In this document: in pieces, positions 9,340-19,101 of the stretch
Layout: each line of letters starts with the position of its first letter
Numbering within the stretch: the first letter of the stretch is position 1
DNA from: Alicyclobacillus tolerans
Lineage (GTDB): Bacteria > Bacillota > Bacilli > Alicyclobacillales > Alicyclobacillaceae
Direction of reading: 5' to 3'
Length of the DNA: 64,000 nucleotides
Assembly (NCBI RefSeq): GCF_021739485.1
Contig: NZ_JAJFNK010000014.1
Location: 1 to 64,000 of the forward strand
Notes under the pieces: generated by a model
The model's input: the letters and a program-made list of their open reading frames with translations, nothing else
What the model was told of the DNA's origin: nothing
Database searches by the model: none
Made by a program: the position numbers and the translations under genes

Positions 9340-10032
9340 GTGGCGGTTGTGACTGAAACCGAAATAACCTCCTTGGCCCGGAAATATGAAACGGCATCGC
9401 CCAAGGAGATTTTGGCTGCAGCAGTTCAGCAAATCCCAAATATTGCACTGGCATGTAGTTTTGGAGCGGAAGACATGGTTTTGCTGGACTTGTTGATGCA
9501 GGTTTCCCCGTCAACCAAGGTGTTCTACCTGGACACAGACGTGCTGTTTGAGGAAACCTACAGCCTCGTTGAAGCGGCGAAGGCAAAGTACGGAATCGAA
9601 AACCTCATCCGCGTCCGCCCGGCAGCGACGTTGGAACAACAGGCCCAGGAACACGGGGAAGCCCTTTGGTCCAGCCAGCCAGACCTGTGCTGCAACATCC
9701 GCAAGGTGCAGCCCTTAACCCAAATGCTCTCCACCTTGGACGGTTGGATTACGGGAATCCGGCGCGATCAAACCTCCGCCCGGGCCAACGCACAAGCGTT
9801 TGAGCACGATGCAAAGTTTGGAATCGTCAAGGTCAATCCTCTCATTCTCTGGACACAAGAAGATGTCTGGCAATACATCCGCGATTACGAGGTTCCTTAC
9901 AACCCGTTGCACGACCAGGGCTATCCGAGCATCGGCTGCGTCCACTGCACGCGTCCCGTGAAGCCCGGCGAAGACCCCCGCAGCGGGCGTTGGGCCGGCT
10001 TTCAAAAAACGGAGTGCGGGCTCCACAAGTAG
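9340..10032 (+). CDS. cysH: adenylyl-sulfate (APS) reductase, thioredoxin-dependent
   Basis: Reduces activated sulfate to sulfite using thioredoxin, 230 aa. The PP-loop SFGAED is near residue 40. Cys117-Cys118 and Cys200-x-x-Cys203 form the four-cysteine set that binds a [4Fe-4S] cluster and marks the APS-using (rather than PAPS-only) type; the catalytic Cys226 lies in the C-terminal ECGLH motif. GTG start at 9340. No APS kinase (cysC) is in the operon, which agrees with direct use of APS. First gene of a five-gene operon for sulfate reduction and siroheme synthesis. Confidence 0.92.
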   Translation: MAVVTETEITSLARKYETASPKEILAAAVQQIPNIALACSFGAEDMVLLDLLMQVSPSTKVFYLDTDVLFEETYSLVEAAKAKYGIENLIRVRPAATLEQQAQEHGEALWSSQPDLCCNIRKVQPLTQMLSTLDGWITGIRRDQTSARANAQAFEHDAKFGIVKVNPLILWTQEDVWQYIRDYEVPYNPLHDQGYPSIGCVHCTRPVKPGEDPRSGRWAGFQKTECGLHK

Positions 10033-10086
10033 CCCGACGGGTGTCGTTTTTCAGCGCTTTAGACACAGACCACAGGAGGCACATAC

Positions 10087-11295
10087 ATGAGCAACAAAGC
10101 GAATTCTCTCGAAAAAGCTCTGGACGCAGCCCCATCGCAACAGCCGCCGCTCGTAAACCGGCAACTCACGGGAATCGAGCGCGACCGGGCGCTTGAAGCT
10201 TGCGCTCAGGGACAGTTGGCGCGCATTCCCGTTAACGCGTGGGCGCTGTCCGACCTCGAAATGATCGGCACGGGCGTTTTTTCGCCGCTGGAAGGTTTTG
10301 CGTCAAGCGCCGATTGGGAAAGCATTCTGGACTCGATGCGGCTGGCAAACGGGGCCATCTGGCCGATTCCGATTACATTAGCTGTATCCGAAGCAGTCGC
10401 CGCAAAGTTGGAAGTCGGCCGCACCGCTGTGCTGGTCGGCGAAGACGACACCATTTACGGCACCATCGACGTTGCGGAAATCTACCTTCCGGATAAGCAG
10501 AAAGAGGCACAAGCCGTCTACCGCACGACCGATGAGGCGCACCCGGGTGTGAAAAAGCTGTACGAACGCGGCCAATTTTACGTAGCTGGGCCTATTCACC
10601 TGCTCCGCCGCAGACAGCCGGAACGCTTTCAAGACTACTACTTCGATCCGGTAGAGACCCGCGCTGAGTTTAACCGTCGCGGTTGGAAAACAGTGGTCGG
10701 CTTCCAAACGCGCAATCCCGTGCACCGGGCGCACGAGTATATCCAAAAGACTGCCTTGGAGATTGTCGACGGGCTGTTCCTCAATCCACTCGTCGGCGAG
10801 ACGAAAGCCGACGACATCCCGGCGGACGTACGCATGGAAAGCTACCAAGTCTTGCTGAAAAACTACTATCCGAAAGACCGTGTGTTCCTGGGTGTCTATC
10901 CGGCCGCGATGCGGTACGCAGGCCCCCGCGAAGCAGTGCTGCACGCGATTGTCCGGCGCAACTTTGGGTGTACCCACTTTGTCGTCGGACGCGATCACGC
11001 CGGCGTTGGCAACTACTACGGCACCTACGACTCCCAGGAAATTTTCAGCCATTTTGACCTTCGCGAGCTGGGAATTACCCCCTTGTTCTTCGAGAACAGT
11101 TTCTACTGTGAAAAGTGCGACGGAATGGCATCCGACAAAACGTGCGTTCACGACGCACAGTACCGGTACATCCTCTCGGGCACGAAGGTTCGCCAGATCC
11201 TACGCAGCGGACAGCGTCCTTCGCCCAAGTTTACACGGCCCGAAGTGGCCGACGTTTTGATTGCGGGATTGGCGGAGGTGGTGAGTGTTGAGTAA
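10087..11295 (+). CDS. sat: sulfate adenylyltransferase (ATP sulfurylase)
   Basis: Makes APS from ATP and sulfate, 402 aa, homo-oligomeric Sat type rather than CysDN. The active-site motif [15 protein letters not shown] is near residue 205 and [12 protein letters not shown] near residue 300; a Cys pair in [15 protein letters not shown] near residue 340 matches the zinc-binding site seen in some bacterial and archaeal enzymes. Ribosome site AGGAGG precedes the ATG. The last 11 bases overlap the sulfite reductase gene, indicating tight coupling with the following step. Confidence 0.94.
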   Translation: MSNKANSLEKALDAAPSQQPPLVNRQLTGIERDRALEACAQGQLARIPVNAWALSDLEMIGTGVFSPLEGFASSADWESILDSMRLANGAIWPIPITLAVSEAVAAKLEVGRTAVLVGEDDTIYGTIDVAEIYLPDKQKEAQAVYRTTDEAHPGVKKLYERGQFYVAGPIHLLRRRQPERFQDYYFDPVETRAEFNRRGWKTVVGFQTRNPVHRAHEYIQKTALEIVDGLFLNPLVGETKADDIPADVRMESYQVLLKNYYPKDRVFLGVYPAAMRYAGPREAVLHAIVRRNFGCTHFVVGRDHAGVGNYYGTYDSQEIFSHFDLRELGITPLFFENSFYCEKCDGMASDKTCVHDAQYRYILSGTKVRQILRSGQRPSPKFTRPEVADVLIAGLAEVVSVE

Positions 11296-13024
11296 CGAAA
11301 AGCTGTCCAAAGTCGAAGTCATCAAGCTCGAAGGGAACCAGTTGCGCGGCACGATTGCAGAGTCGCTTAACGATGGTACACCCAACTTTGAAGAAGAGAA
11401 CATTCAGCAATTGAAGTTCCACGGCGTGTACCAGCAAGACGACAGGGACTTGCGCAAACAACTGCGCAAGGAAGGCAAAGAACGCCACTACATGATGATG
11501 ATTCGCGCTCGCATTCCGGGCGGAATCCTCAATGCGGACCAATACCTGCAGTTTGACGACATCTCCGAGCGCTACGGCAATCAAACCATGCGCATCACGA
11601 CCCGTCAAACCTTCCAGTTGCACGGCGTGTTGAAGGGCGATTTAAAGGCGACCATCAAGGCCATCAACGACGCCCTCGTCACGACGCTCGGCGGCTGCGG
11701 CGACCAGGTGCGCAACACCATCGCCTGCGCCATGCCGCGCCGGGAACCCTACGCACAAACCGTCCGGGAAGACCTGATGGGTTTGGTGGACCGCTTTGCC
11801 GCAAAAACGCATGCCTACCATGAGATTTGGCTGGACGGAGAAAAGGTAGACCTCGCGACGGAGGACCCTGAAACGCCGAAAGTATCCCAATCGTCTATAG
11901 CATCTGGAGCCTCCGAAGAACCGCTGTACGGCCGCGCCTACCTGCCGCGCAAATTCAAAATTGGCTTTACGTACGAAGGTGACAACTGCGCGGACGTCTA
12001 CTCCAACGACCTGGGCATTGTGGCGCACGTGGAGGACGGCGAAGTCGCCGGCTATACCCTTTTGATAGGCGGCGGCATGGGCCGGACCGCGAGCGACGAA
12101 AACACCTATCCGCGGCTGGCATCGCCATTCGCTTTCGTGACGCGGGCTCAATTGGCATATACCTGCGAAGCCATCGTGACTGTGCAGCGCGACTTTGGCA
12201 ACCGCGAAAACCGCAAGTTTGCCCGGATGAAGTACCTCATAGACACCATGGGGCTCGACTGGTTTAAAAAGCAAGTCGAAGAGCGGGTCGGCTTTTTGCT
12301 GACCCCCCCGCGTCCGCTCGTCTGGCAATCGTTTGAAGACCACCTGGGCTGGCACTTGCACGGGGACAGTTCGCAGGGTTTCTTGGGTCTGTTTATCGCC
12401 AACGGGCGCATCAAGGACGAGGGAGACTACAAACTGAAATCAGTCCTGCGCGAGATTGTCCGCGAATACCGCCCGACCATTCACCTCACCACTCAGCAAA
12501 ACCTGATTCTCGAAGGCATTGCCGAATCGGACCGTCCGGCCGTCGAAAAACGGCTCCGCGAGGCCGGGTTGCCGCTCGTCGACGACTTGAGCGCACTCCG
12601 CAAAAACGCGATGGCGTGCCCGGCGATGCCCACCTGCGGACTGGCTATCGCAGAGTCAGAACGCGCTTTACCAACCGTTCTGCCGCAGCTCGAAGGCCTT
12701 TTGGCCCGCTATGGACTAGCCGACGAACCCATTGCGGTCCGCATGACAGGGTGTGCGAATGGCTGTGCGCGGCCTTACATTTCCGATATCGGATTCGTCG
12801 GCAGGGTTCTTGGCAAATACGATGTCTTCTTGGGCGCCAGTTCACTGGGAACCCGGCTCAATGAACGTTTCCTAGAACAAGTCCCGCTCGAAGAACTGGC
12901 TGTCGTCCTGGAACCGGTCATTGCCCGCTACGCAAGCGACAAACACCCTGGGGAGCGTCTCGGTGACTTTTGCCATCGCGTTGGCCTCGAAACCTTGCGC
13001 GAGGTGGTGTCGGTAAGCCGATGA
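11285..13024 (+). CDS. sulfite reductase (siroheme/[4Fe-4S] hemoprotein)
   Basis: Six-electron reduction of sulfite to sulfide, 579 aa, CysI/Sir family with two ferredoxin-like half domains and two siroheme domains. Cluster and siroheme ligands are Cys445 and Cys451 in [10 protein letters not shown] and Cys490 and Cys494 in [10 protein letters not shown]. The length matches both CysI and ferredoxin-dependent Sir. No cysJ flavoprotein is in the window, so the electron donor (CysJ elsewhere or ferredoxin) is open. A short insertion [12 protein letters not shown] at about residue 200 sits in a surface position. Overlaps sat by 11 bases and the next gene by 4. Confidence 0.92.
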   Translation: MLSNEKLSKVEVIKLEGNQLRGTIAESLNDGTPNFEEENIQQLKFHGVYQQDDRDLRKQLRKEGKERHYMMMIRARIPGGILNADQYLQFDDISERYGNQTMRITTRQTFQLHGVLKGDLKATIKAINDALVTTLGGCGDQVRNTIACAMPRREPYAQTVREDLMGLVDRFAAKTHAYHEIWLDGEKVDLATEDPETPKVSQSSIASGASEEPLYGRAYLPRKFKIGFTYEGDNCADVYSNDLGIVAHVEDGEVAGYTLLIGGGMGRTASDENTYPRLASPFAFVTRAQLAYTCEAIVTVQRDFGNRENRKFARMKYLIDTMGLDWFKKQVEERVGFLLTPPRPLVWQSFEDHLGWHLHGDSSQGFLGLFIANGRIKDEGDYKLKSVLREIVREYRPTIHLTTQQNLILEGIAESDRPAVEKRLREAGLPLVDDLSALRKNAMACPAMPTCGLAIAESERALPTVLPQLEGLLARYGLADEPIAVRMTGCANGCARPYISDIGFVGRVLGKYDVFLGASSLGTRLNERFLEQVPLEELAVVLEPVIARYASDKHPGERLGDFCHRVGLETLREVVSVSR

Positions 13025-14571
13025 GCGCCTATCGCACCGCCTCCATGACCACCATCGGCAGTGTGGCTCTGGTCGGGGCTGGGCCGGGCCATCCCGGCCT
13101 GATGACCGGCCGGGCGAGACAGGTTCTGGCCGGGGCGGACGCGGTCGTCTACGATCGGCTGCTGTCTCCCCGGATTCTCGGTTTCGCTCCGCCAACAGCA
13201 GACTTTGTCTATGTGGGCAAACAGCCGGGACACCACGCGATGAAGCAAGAGCACATCAACGAACGGCTGGTGGAGTTGGCACTGCAAGGCAAAAATGTGG
13301 TGCGGCTCAAAGGCGGCGATCCGTTCGTGTTTGGCCGCGGCGGCGAAGAAGCGCTCGCCTGCCGCCAGGCGGGTATCCCTTTTGAGGTGGTGCCGGGAGT
13401 CACATCCCCCGTTGCCGTCAGCGCGTTCGCCGGCATCCCCGTGACACACCGGGGAATTGCGACATCCTTCTCCGTCATCACAGGCCACCAGTGCGCAGAC
13501 GGCCGCGAGGAAGACGTCGATTGGCGGAGCTTGGCGCTCAGCACTGGAACACTCGTCATCCTGATGGGCATCCGCCAATTGGAAGACATCGTCCATCGCC
13601 TCTTGGTTCACGGCCGCAATCCAGACACGCCAGCTGCCCTCATTCGCTGGGGGACGCGCGCAGCACAGCAGACCTTGACAGGCACGCTCGACAGGATTTG
13701 CCAACGCGCGAAGGAAGCGGACTTTGGGTCGCCTGCCATCGCGATCGTCGGAGAAGTCGTTAGTCTTCGCGACACACTCGCCTGGTTTGAAAAGAGACCG
13801 CTGATGGGCAAGCGGGTCTTCGTTGCGGCGGACACACAAACTCAAGGGCGAGCCATGGCGGAAGCGGCAGAGTCTTTGGGGGCGGAGGTGCTCGATATCT
13901 CTGTGGAACAAGGGTCGTTTGTGGATGAACGCGCCGTTTTACGGCTGCTCAAACAGCCGGCAGACCCCGTTTCGCGAGTCGGCAGACTCGATTCACCAGA
14001 ATCTGGGTTGCTGTTTTGCAAGGTACAAGCCGTGCACCATTTCTTTCATGCCGTGCGGTCCCTGGACCTGGATTGGCGCACCCTGGCCCAATACCGATTT
14101 GGCGCCCTCCATCCGGACGTGGAGCATGCACTCCGACAACACGGCATCCATGCGGACTTCGTGACCCCGTTACGGTTCGGTCACCAAGCTGCAGACTCTG
14201 ACGCCGACATCGTGCGAATCGACGGCATGACCGAGGCCGAATGCTTTCAAATCTGTCATGAGGCACTGGATACCGCACAGTTTTACGCGATGTTCAACGC
14301 GTGCGACGCGCCATTTGACGTGTGTTGGGCGACTTCCCGCGAAGCCCTTCAATTTGCAAAAAGTGTGCAGGCCAGATGCAACCCAAGGTTACCCGTTCCC
14401 TCCATAACGGCCTGGACAGACGCAGCGGAAACAGGTGCGTATGAGCGGACAGCCCGTGTGGTCGACGACCTTGCGGCCGTGCTTGCGAGGCAATCGAGTT
14501 TGGGTTCTTCACATCAAGACCCTGTGCGATGCGGCAATCCGCGTGCAAGCCTTGTGGAAGTCGCGCGATGA
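13021..14571 (+). CDS. uroporphyrinogen-III C-methyltransferase / uroporphyrinogen-III synthase fusion
   Basis: Two-domain siroheme-pathway protein, 516 aa. Residues about 12-255 are the SUMT (CobA) domain: VGAGPGHPGLMTGRA, LKGGDPFVFGRGGEE and the later VILMGIRQLE segment. Residues from about 262 to the end match the HemD fold (GKRVFVAADTQTQGRAMAEA onwards). The ATG at 13021 overlaps the sulfite reductase stop (ATGA), which decides the start over an in-frame upstream ATG at 12970. It makes precorrin-2 from hydroxymethylbilane-derived precursor for siroheme. Such CobA-HemD fusions are known in Bacillota. Note that no precorrin-2 dehydrogenase gene follows. Confidence 0.9.
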   Translation: MSAYRTASMTTIGSVALVGAGPGHPGLMTGRARQVLAGADAVVYDRLLSPRILGFAPPTADFVYVGKQPGHHAMKQEHINERLVELALQGKNVVRLKGGDPFVFGRGGEEALACRQAGIPFEVVPGVTSPVAVSAFAGIPVTHRGIATSFSVITGHQCADGREEDVDWRSLALSTGTLVILMGIRQLEDIVHRLLVHGRNPDTPAALIRWGTRAAQQTLTGTLDRICQRAKEADFGSPAIAIVGEVVSLRDTLAWFEKRPLMGKRVFVAADTQTQGRAMAEAAESLGAEVLDISVEQGSFVDERAVLRLLKQPADPVSRVGRLDSPESGLLFCKVQAVHHFFHAVRSLDLDWRTLAQYRFGALHPDVEHALRQHGIHADFVTPLRFGHQAADSDADIVRIDGMTEAECFQICHEALDTAQFYAMFNACDAPFDVCWATSREALQFAKSVQARCNPRLPVPSITAWTDAAETGAYERTARVVDDLAAVLARQSSLGSSHQDPVRCGNPRASLVEVAR

Positions 14572-15368
14572 CAAGCCATGCAGCCGACGCGGTGCTGTTT
14601 CTGGGGCATGGAAGTCGCAGCCAAGCTGGCGTCCAGGATTTCATGGAGTTTACGGATGAGGTACAAAAACGCGTGGTTCGAGGCCTCGCTTGCGCCAATC
14701 GCGGACAGGATGATGTGATTTTTGCAAAGGGGTTTCTCGAACTTTCACAACCAGACGTTGCAGCGGCGCTGAGGCACTGTTGCGCGCAAGGCTCGCAACG
14801 GATTTTCCTGGTTCCTGTGTTTTTGTTCGCTGCCGGTCATATGAAAAAAGACATTCCGGAACTCGTAGAGCAAACTCGGCCGTCTTTAGGGCAAGCCCGA
14901 GTGCACCTTTTGCCCGAGGCCGGAGTGGACCCTTGCTTTGCCAAAGCGGCGGCGGACCGGCTGCACGAGGCCGGGTTTTGCGGAGACAACGGGGCGGTTT
15001 TGCTGGTGGGGCGGGGCAACCGAGACGCATGCGCCCAAGCGGACTTTGAACGCTTGGCGCAGCTTGTACGAAAGCAGTCCCGCGCCTGCGTTCTCAAAAC
15101 CGGGTACTTGGCAGGCAGCGGTGTCGATTGGAGGCAAGCTCTCGATGCACTGGTTCAAACGGGCGTCACCCAGGTGTACCTCCAGCCCTACTTGTGGTTT
15201 CACGGCAGGTTAACTCATAACATGCCTAGATGGGTGTCCGACTGGCAAGCTTCTCACCCGGCCCATTGGAACCTGCAAATTCACATTGGAGAGCCACTAG
15301 GCGCACACCCTGTACTGATAAAGTGTGTCGCCAAGCGTGTCCTTGACGCGGTTCGAGGAGCGGTTTAA
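14568..15368 (+). CDS. sirohydrochlorin chelatase (CbiX/SirB family)
   Basis: Inserts Fe2+ into sirohydrochlorin, 266 aa, two tandem CbiX half-domains in one chain as in SirB. The N-terminal half holds FLGHGSRSQAG with His14 and AAGHMKKDIP with a second metal-facing His near residue 91; the C-terminal half keeps the fold (LLVGRGNRDACAQAD) but Arg replaces the HGS His, as expected when only one half is catalytic. ATG at 14568 overlaps the previous stop by 4 bases. Last gene of the sulfate/siroheme operon; iron rather than cobalt is inferred from that context. Confidence 0.88.
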   Translation: MTSHAADAVLFLGHGSRSQAGVQDFMEFTDEVQKRVVRGLACANRGQDDVIFAKGFLELSQPDVAAALRHCCAQGSQRIFLVPVFLFAAGHMKKDIPELVEQTRPSLGQARVHLLPEAGVDPCFAKAAADRLHEAGFCGDNGAVLLVGRGNRDACAQADFERLAQLVRKQSRACVLKTGYLAGSGVDWRQALDALVQTGVTQVYLQPYLWFHGRLTHNMPRWVSDWQASHPAHWNLQIHIGEPLGAHPVLIKCVAKRVLDAVRGAV

Positions 15369-15424
15369 TTTACAGAAATCCATAAATACAGTAATTCATT
15401 TCTACAGGTTCATAGAGGCACAAC

Positions 15425-16639
15425 TCAGAAAAGCTTCGCTCCTTGCTTTTGCATCAGGGAGACGATCGGAGGAACTGTGAGCTGCTGCTCTTTCGGGGTT
15501 TTTATGTCGTACTGTTGCAACCACACATGGCGGCTGAAATCCCGTTCTTTAATCACAACATGGTCGTCATAGACATCCACGGTGAGCCCTTCGCTGTCTT
15601 TCGGACTTTCCCGGAGCCGCCCTGCCGGGTTCCGGACACTTGAATCGTTCACCATCGTAAACTTGTCTTGCACCACCGTTTTGGGCTGATTCTTGAAGGT
15701 CCGGTGACTGTGGCCGGAAAACAAAATGACTTGCGGATATTGGCTGAGCAGGGTTCGAAGCCTTTCGAGATTTTCCGTGCCCTTATTTCCGCTGTGTTCA
15801 CTGCCCGCCACAGTGTTCGGAATAGGCTGGTGTAAAAAGACAAATACCGGCTGGTTCACAGGGGTTTCTTGCAGTTTTTCCTTCAGCCACTCCAACTGTT
15901 TAGCTGACAGTACGGCGTTATCCGTGTACCGGGCCCGAGACAGCTGGAACTGTTCGGAGCCTAAAACCACAAAGTGATAGCCTTGTACCCAGCGGTCATA
16001 ATAGACTTTGTGGCGATTCGTGTTGTACGCGTTCGTGTTGTTTAGAAAACGCTCGATACACATCCCGTCTGTCACACCGTTGGGAAACGTCTCTTTACTC
16101 AGCTTCCCGTCTGAAGTGCGAAACTGAGAATAGAATTCGTGGTTTCCGATGCCAAACAACAGGGTTCGAGGGTAAAAACTGCGACGCAAAACTTGGCACA
16201 GGCTGTCGTAGTCCCCTTGCAACCCTGTGTTTGTCAAGTCTCCGACAACGACCAACGCCGCTGCACGGGGGTTCACGGTATAAAGGTCGTCCAGAGCATT
16301 TGCGAATTTCCGCTCCGCCTCGACGTCGCGGTATGGATACCCCCAGTCATCGGTTCCTGCCCGGCAGTGAACATCGCTGATCACGTTGAAACTCAGCACC
16401 GGCGGCATGAGCACCCATGGCTCGGCCCTTGGTGGTATGAAGTTCTCTGACACGGACGCATAGGATTCCGGGAGGCCCGTCGCCCTCAGCGAAACTACAG
16501 TACATAATCCAGCCAACGCCGCAAAGGCCGGTTTCGTGAATTTCAAGGCTGCTGTCACCTGCTCTTGGTTTGGACTCAGGCGACCGTCAATGAAAACGAG
16601 ACGCACATGGATATTGTGCGCCTCTGAACAGAAATTCAT
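15425..16639 (-). CDS. calcineurin-like metallophosphoesterase
   Basis: Two-metal phosphoesterase, 404 aa if translated from the ATG at 16639. All family motifs are present: SDVH near residue 90, GDLTNTG near 135, GNHEF near 168, HQP near 275 and GHSHRT near 310. The ATG overlaps the stop of the upstream DUF1450 gene (ATGA), favouring this start. An internal GTG at 16558 would give a chain that begins with a hydrophobic, signal-like stretch (KFTKPAFAALAGLCTVVSL), so export as a lipid- or wall-associated enzyme is possible. Substrate unknown; cyclic nucleotides, nucleotides and wall polymers are all within the family range. Convergent with the sulfate operon. Confidence 0.82.
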   Translation of the reverse strand: MNFCSEAHNIHVRLVFIDGRLSPNQEQVTAALKFTKPAFAALAGLCTVVSLRATGLPESYASVSENFIPPRAEPWVLMPPVLSFNVISDVHCRAGTDDWGYPYRDVEAERKFANALDDLYTVNPRAAALVVVGDLTNTGLQGDYDSLCQVLRRSFYPRTLLFGIGNHEFYSQFRTSDGKLSKETFPNGVTDGMCIERFLNNTNAYNTNRHKVYYDRWVQGYHFVVLGSEQFQLSRARYTDNAVLSAKQLEWLKEKLQETPVNQPVFVFLHQPIPNTVAGSEHSGNKGTENLERLRTLLSQYPQVILFSGHSHRTFKNQPKTVVQDKFTMVNDSSVRNPAGRLRESPKDSEGLTVDVYDDHVVIKERDFSRHVWLQQYDIKTPKEQQLTVPPIVSLMQKQGAKLF

Positions 16640-16884
16640 GATTTGGTTTGCGAATCCTCGCGGACTGCCTCCAAGACCTTTTTCACCAATGCGTCCGAGT
16701 CCGGCGCTTCAATCGTCGTCAACTGGATGCGGCAGAACGGTTTCACGCGGCACTGAAGGCAGCGGTGAAAGCAGTCCACAATTTGTACGTCGACTTCCTT
16801 GCGATGGAACTTCTTGAGCCGCTCCACCGCCTTGCGGGATAACCCCCGCGACACATTCCGTTTGCAAAACTTCGCTACTCTCAT
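16636..16884 (-). CDS. DUF1450 (YuzB-like) small cysteine-rich protein
   Basis: Small protein of 82 aa. The central segment VDCFHRCLQCRVKPFC has four cysteines at family-like positions, followed by an acidic helix (DSDALVKKVLEAVRE) as in Bacillus YuzB. The basic N-terminus MRVAKFCKRNVSRG is longer and more charged than in YuzB. Function unknown; a metal or redox role is suggested by the cysteines only. Coupled by a 4-base overlap to the metallophosphoesterase. Confidence 0.7.
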   Translation of the reverse strand: MRVAKFCKRNVSRGLSRKAVERLKKFHRKEVDVQIVDCFHRCLQCRVKPFCRIQLTTIEAPDSDALVKKVLEAVREDSQTKS

Positions 16885-16922
16885 ACCTTGGCCACCTTAC
16901 AGCAGCGCGCCCTACGGAAGCA

Positions 16923-16942
16923 GAGCACCCCAAAGGGTGCTC
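16923..16942. terminator. hairpin after the cupin gene
   Basis: Perfect 8-base stem GAGCACCC / GGGTGCTC with a CAAA loop between the cupin stop and the DUF1450 start. No T-run follows on the minus strand, so it may be a weak or processing hairpin rather than a full Rho-independent terminator. Confidence 0.5.
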
Positions 16943-16955
16943 CCTTGTAGAGTCT

Positions 16956-17927
16956 TTACGGATTAGATTCATAAAACGTAAATTGAATATCCAGTGTGCG
17001 CAAGTAAGTTTGCAACCCAGCATCCTGAATCGGAATGATGAATGCCGCTTCTCCGGACTCGTTGTGATGGGAATGCCATAAACCAGGAGGCGTGACGAAC
17101 GCCTTGCCAGTTTCCCACTCGACGCGAACTGGGTCGATAATCTGACTGGTTTTTGGGTCCACTTTGTCGCCAATCAACGTATACGTCCCCGGAGCCGCAT
17201 AGGCGACAAAATCCAAAGCAACGGACTTATGGCTGTGGGGCGCTTGGTTGGAACCCGCCGGGACGATGCCGTACATCGCCCACAAAACGTGGGTAATCGT
17301 CAGCGTCTGGTCGAACTTCTGGTTATTCAACAAAATGGAGATGCGGTTTTTGTCTTTCGCATCTGGTGCATTAGCCACTTCCTGCAGGTTCGCGCGGCAT
17401 TGTTCGGCTGTGAATAAAGTCGGCTCAAAGCGAGCTTCTGCAGCGCGTGCACCCAAGTAATTCAACAACGGACTGTCCACAATGTAGTACAGTGCAGCAT
17501 CCTCCAACGCCGTATGCTTGCTTTGCGACTGTGCTGGCAGCGTTAGAAAGTCCCCGGTTTTCCAAGGAATCGTTTTTCCGTTGACGCGAGTTTGGCCAGC
17601 ACCGGAAATGACGTAATACAATTCACTTGTGGCGTTTGGCGCAGTTTCAATGGAATCCCCTTTGTTGATCCGTACGAAGTTAGCCAGCAAGGAAGGACTA
17701 GTCGCCGGATAAGGCGTCTTCAGGCCGGATGACAAGTCGAGCGGAACCATCCTTGTACTGCCCGTGTTATACAGCTGCGGGCCGAATTCCTTTGCTGGAA
17801 CCGGTGTAGTAAGACCGCTCCCAATCGGATCGGCTGCTGAAGAGTATTCGTAAAAACGGGCGTCGCCCGACCAGTTTTCTGTTACAGTGCCAAGACCCAG
17901 CTTACCGGGTTGAATCGTCGTTGTCAT
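16956..17927 (-). CDS. bicupin protein (gentisate/quercetin dioxygenase-like)
   Basis: Two cupin domains in 323 aa. The N-terminal cupin (about residues 80-150) has ELYYVISGAGQTRVNGKTI and GDFLTLPAQSQSKHTAL; the C-terminal cupin (about 215-305) has the better metal site APHSHKS...PGLWHSHHNESGEA, with enough His to bind Fe or Mn. Proteins of this build include gentisate 1,2-dioxygenase and quercetinase-like enzymes, but neither can be assigned. ATG at 17927. The gene is divergent from a LysR regulator with about 165 bases between, the classic arrangement for an enzyme controlled by that regulator and its substrate. Confidence 0.8.
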   Translation of the reverse strand: MTTTIQPGKLGLGTVTENWSGDARFYEYSSAADPIGSGLTTPVPAKEFGPQLYNTGSTRMVPLDLSSGLKTPYPATSPSLLANFVRINKGDSIETAPNATSELYYVISGAGQTRVNGKTIPWKTGDFLTLPAQSQSKHTALEDAALYYIVDSPLLNYLGARAAEARFEPTLFTAEQCRANLQEVANAPDAKDKNRISILLNNQKFDQTLTITHVLWAMYGIVPAGSNQAPHSHKSVALDFVAYAAPGTYTLIGDKVDPKTSQIIDPVRVEWETGKAFVTPPGLWHSHHNESGEAAFIIPIQDAGLQTYLRTLDIQFTFYESNP

Positions 17928-18092
17928 TTTCTTACCCCCTCGAAATGGTGCATCCCTATCTTAGTCCGGCGCGAACCATTCGTCTAATATATATTTCATG
18001 TGTTTATAATATCGGTGATAAATAGGTGGGCGCCGTGAAGACCGGATTCGAAAGGAGGAACGGTTCACGCCTTCAGTACAGGAGGGAAAGCC

Positions 18093-18968
18093 GTGGAACT
18101 TCGACAGCTTCAATACTTTTTAGCCGTCGCCAAAGAACGAAACTTCAGCCGGGCCGCGCAAACTTTGAAAATGAGCCAGCCTCCGCTGAGCATCCAGATT
18201 CAACATTTAGAACAGGAGTTGGGTGTTTCCCTGTTTACGCGATCGAATCGGCAAGTCGAACTGACATCCGCCGGTGAACTGTTCGCTGCCGAAGTTGAAA
18301 AGATCCTTGGCGATCTCGATTTGGCCGTCGATAAAACACAGCGCATACACCGCGGAGAAACCGGGGTCCTGTCCATCGGATTTGTGGGTTCGGCCACGTA
18401 CAGCCTGTTGCCGGCCTTGTTGCGGGAATACCGATCGCGTTACGCCAACGTCGAAGTACACCTCCATGAAATGTCCACCCCCGACCAATTGCACGCTCTT
18501 CACCAGGAGCGCATCGACGTTGGCTTTTTGCGCCCGCCGGTCAAAGAGCCCGATGTGGAGGTGCGGTGGACCGATGAAGGGCAGTGTGTCTTAGCCGTAC
18601 CCAACGGCCATCCGCTGCTCGAGCACCCGATCGGCAACGGCCCATTGGCCTTGGCCGACTTAACTCCGTATCCTTTTGTGATGCTCTCGCGCAAGACGTG
18701 GGCGGGATTGTACGATGAAGTCAACGCCATCATTCATCCGTTCATCGCACAGGAGGCGCTTGAGTTTCAAACGGTCATCGGTTTGGTGGCTGCAGGCCTC
18801 GGGGTGGCTGTCGTACCTCAAGCGGCAGCGAAACAGCACACCCAAGACGTTCAGTACTGTGAAGTTGAAGGTTTGCCCGTTGTATCCATGGGCATCGCCT
18901 GGCGCTCGAAAGAACGCTCTCCGTTGGTCCGCCAGTTTTTGGCCATCGCTGCACAACATTTGAGTTGA
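18093..18968 (+). CDS. LysR-family transcriptional regulator
   Basis: 291 aa. N-terminal winged helix (about residues 1-60: MELRQLQYFLAVAKERNFSR, then SQPPLSIQIQHLEQELG) and a C-terminal effector domain of the CbnR/BenM/CatM type (GFVGSATYSLLPALLREYR). GTG at 18093 with AGGAGGG upstream. Divergent from the bicupin gene and likely its activator; LysR proteins of this branch usually respond to aromatic or carboxylate effectors. Confidence 0.92.
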   Translation: MELRQLQYFLAVAKERNFSRAAQTLKMSQPPLSIQIQHLEQELGVSLFTRSNRQVELTSAGELFAAEVEKILGDLDLAVDKTQRIHRGETGVLSIGFVGSATYSLLPALLREYRSRYANVEVHLHEMSTPDQLHALHQERIDVGFLRPPVKEPDVEVRWTDEGQCVLAVPNGHPLLEHPIGNGPLALADLTPYPFVMLSRKTWAGLYDEVNAIIHPFIAQEALEFQTVIGLVAAGLGVAVVPQAAAKQHTQDVQYCEVEGLPVVSMGIAWRSKERSPLVRQFLAIAAQHLS

Positions 18969-19101
18969 TGGATGTAATGGACGTCCCATACACTTTACTC
19001 TGAGTTGTATGAATATTTCTTTGTCAAAACAGCCATTCCTCTGCTATATTGTTCTCGACACTCGCGAAACACCTGACAATATGAAAAAATGAGGGATCTC
19101 T

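Noticed and set aside
12928..13911. Long minus-strand frame opposite the CobA-HemD gene
   Set aside because: Antisense shadow of a gene with complete SUMT motifs; Arg/His-rich composition typical of such shadows.
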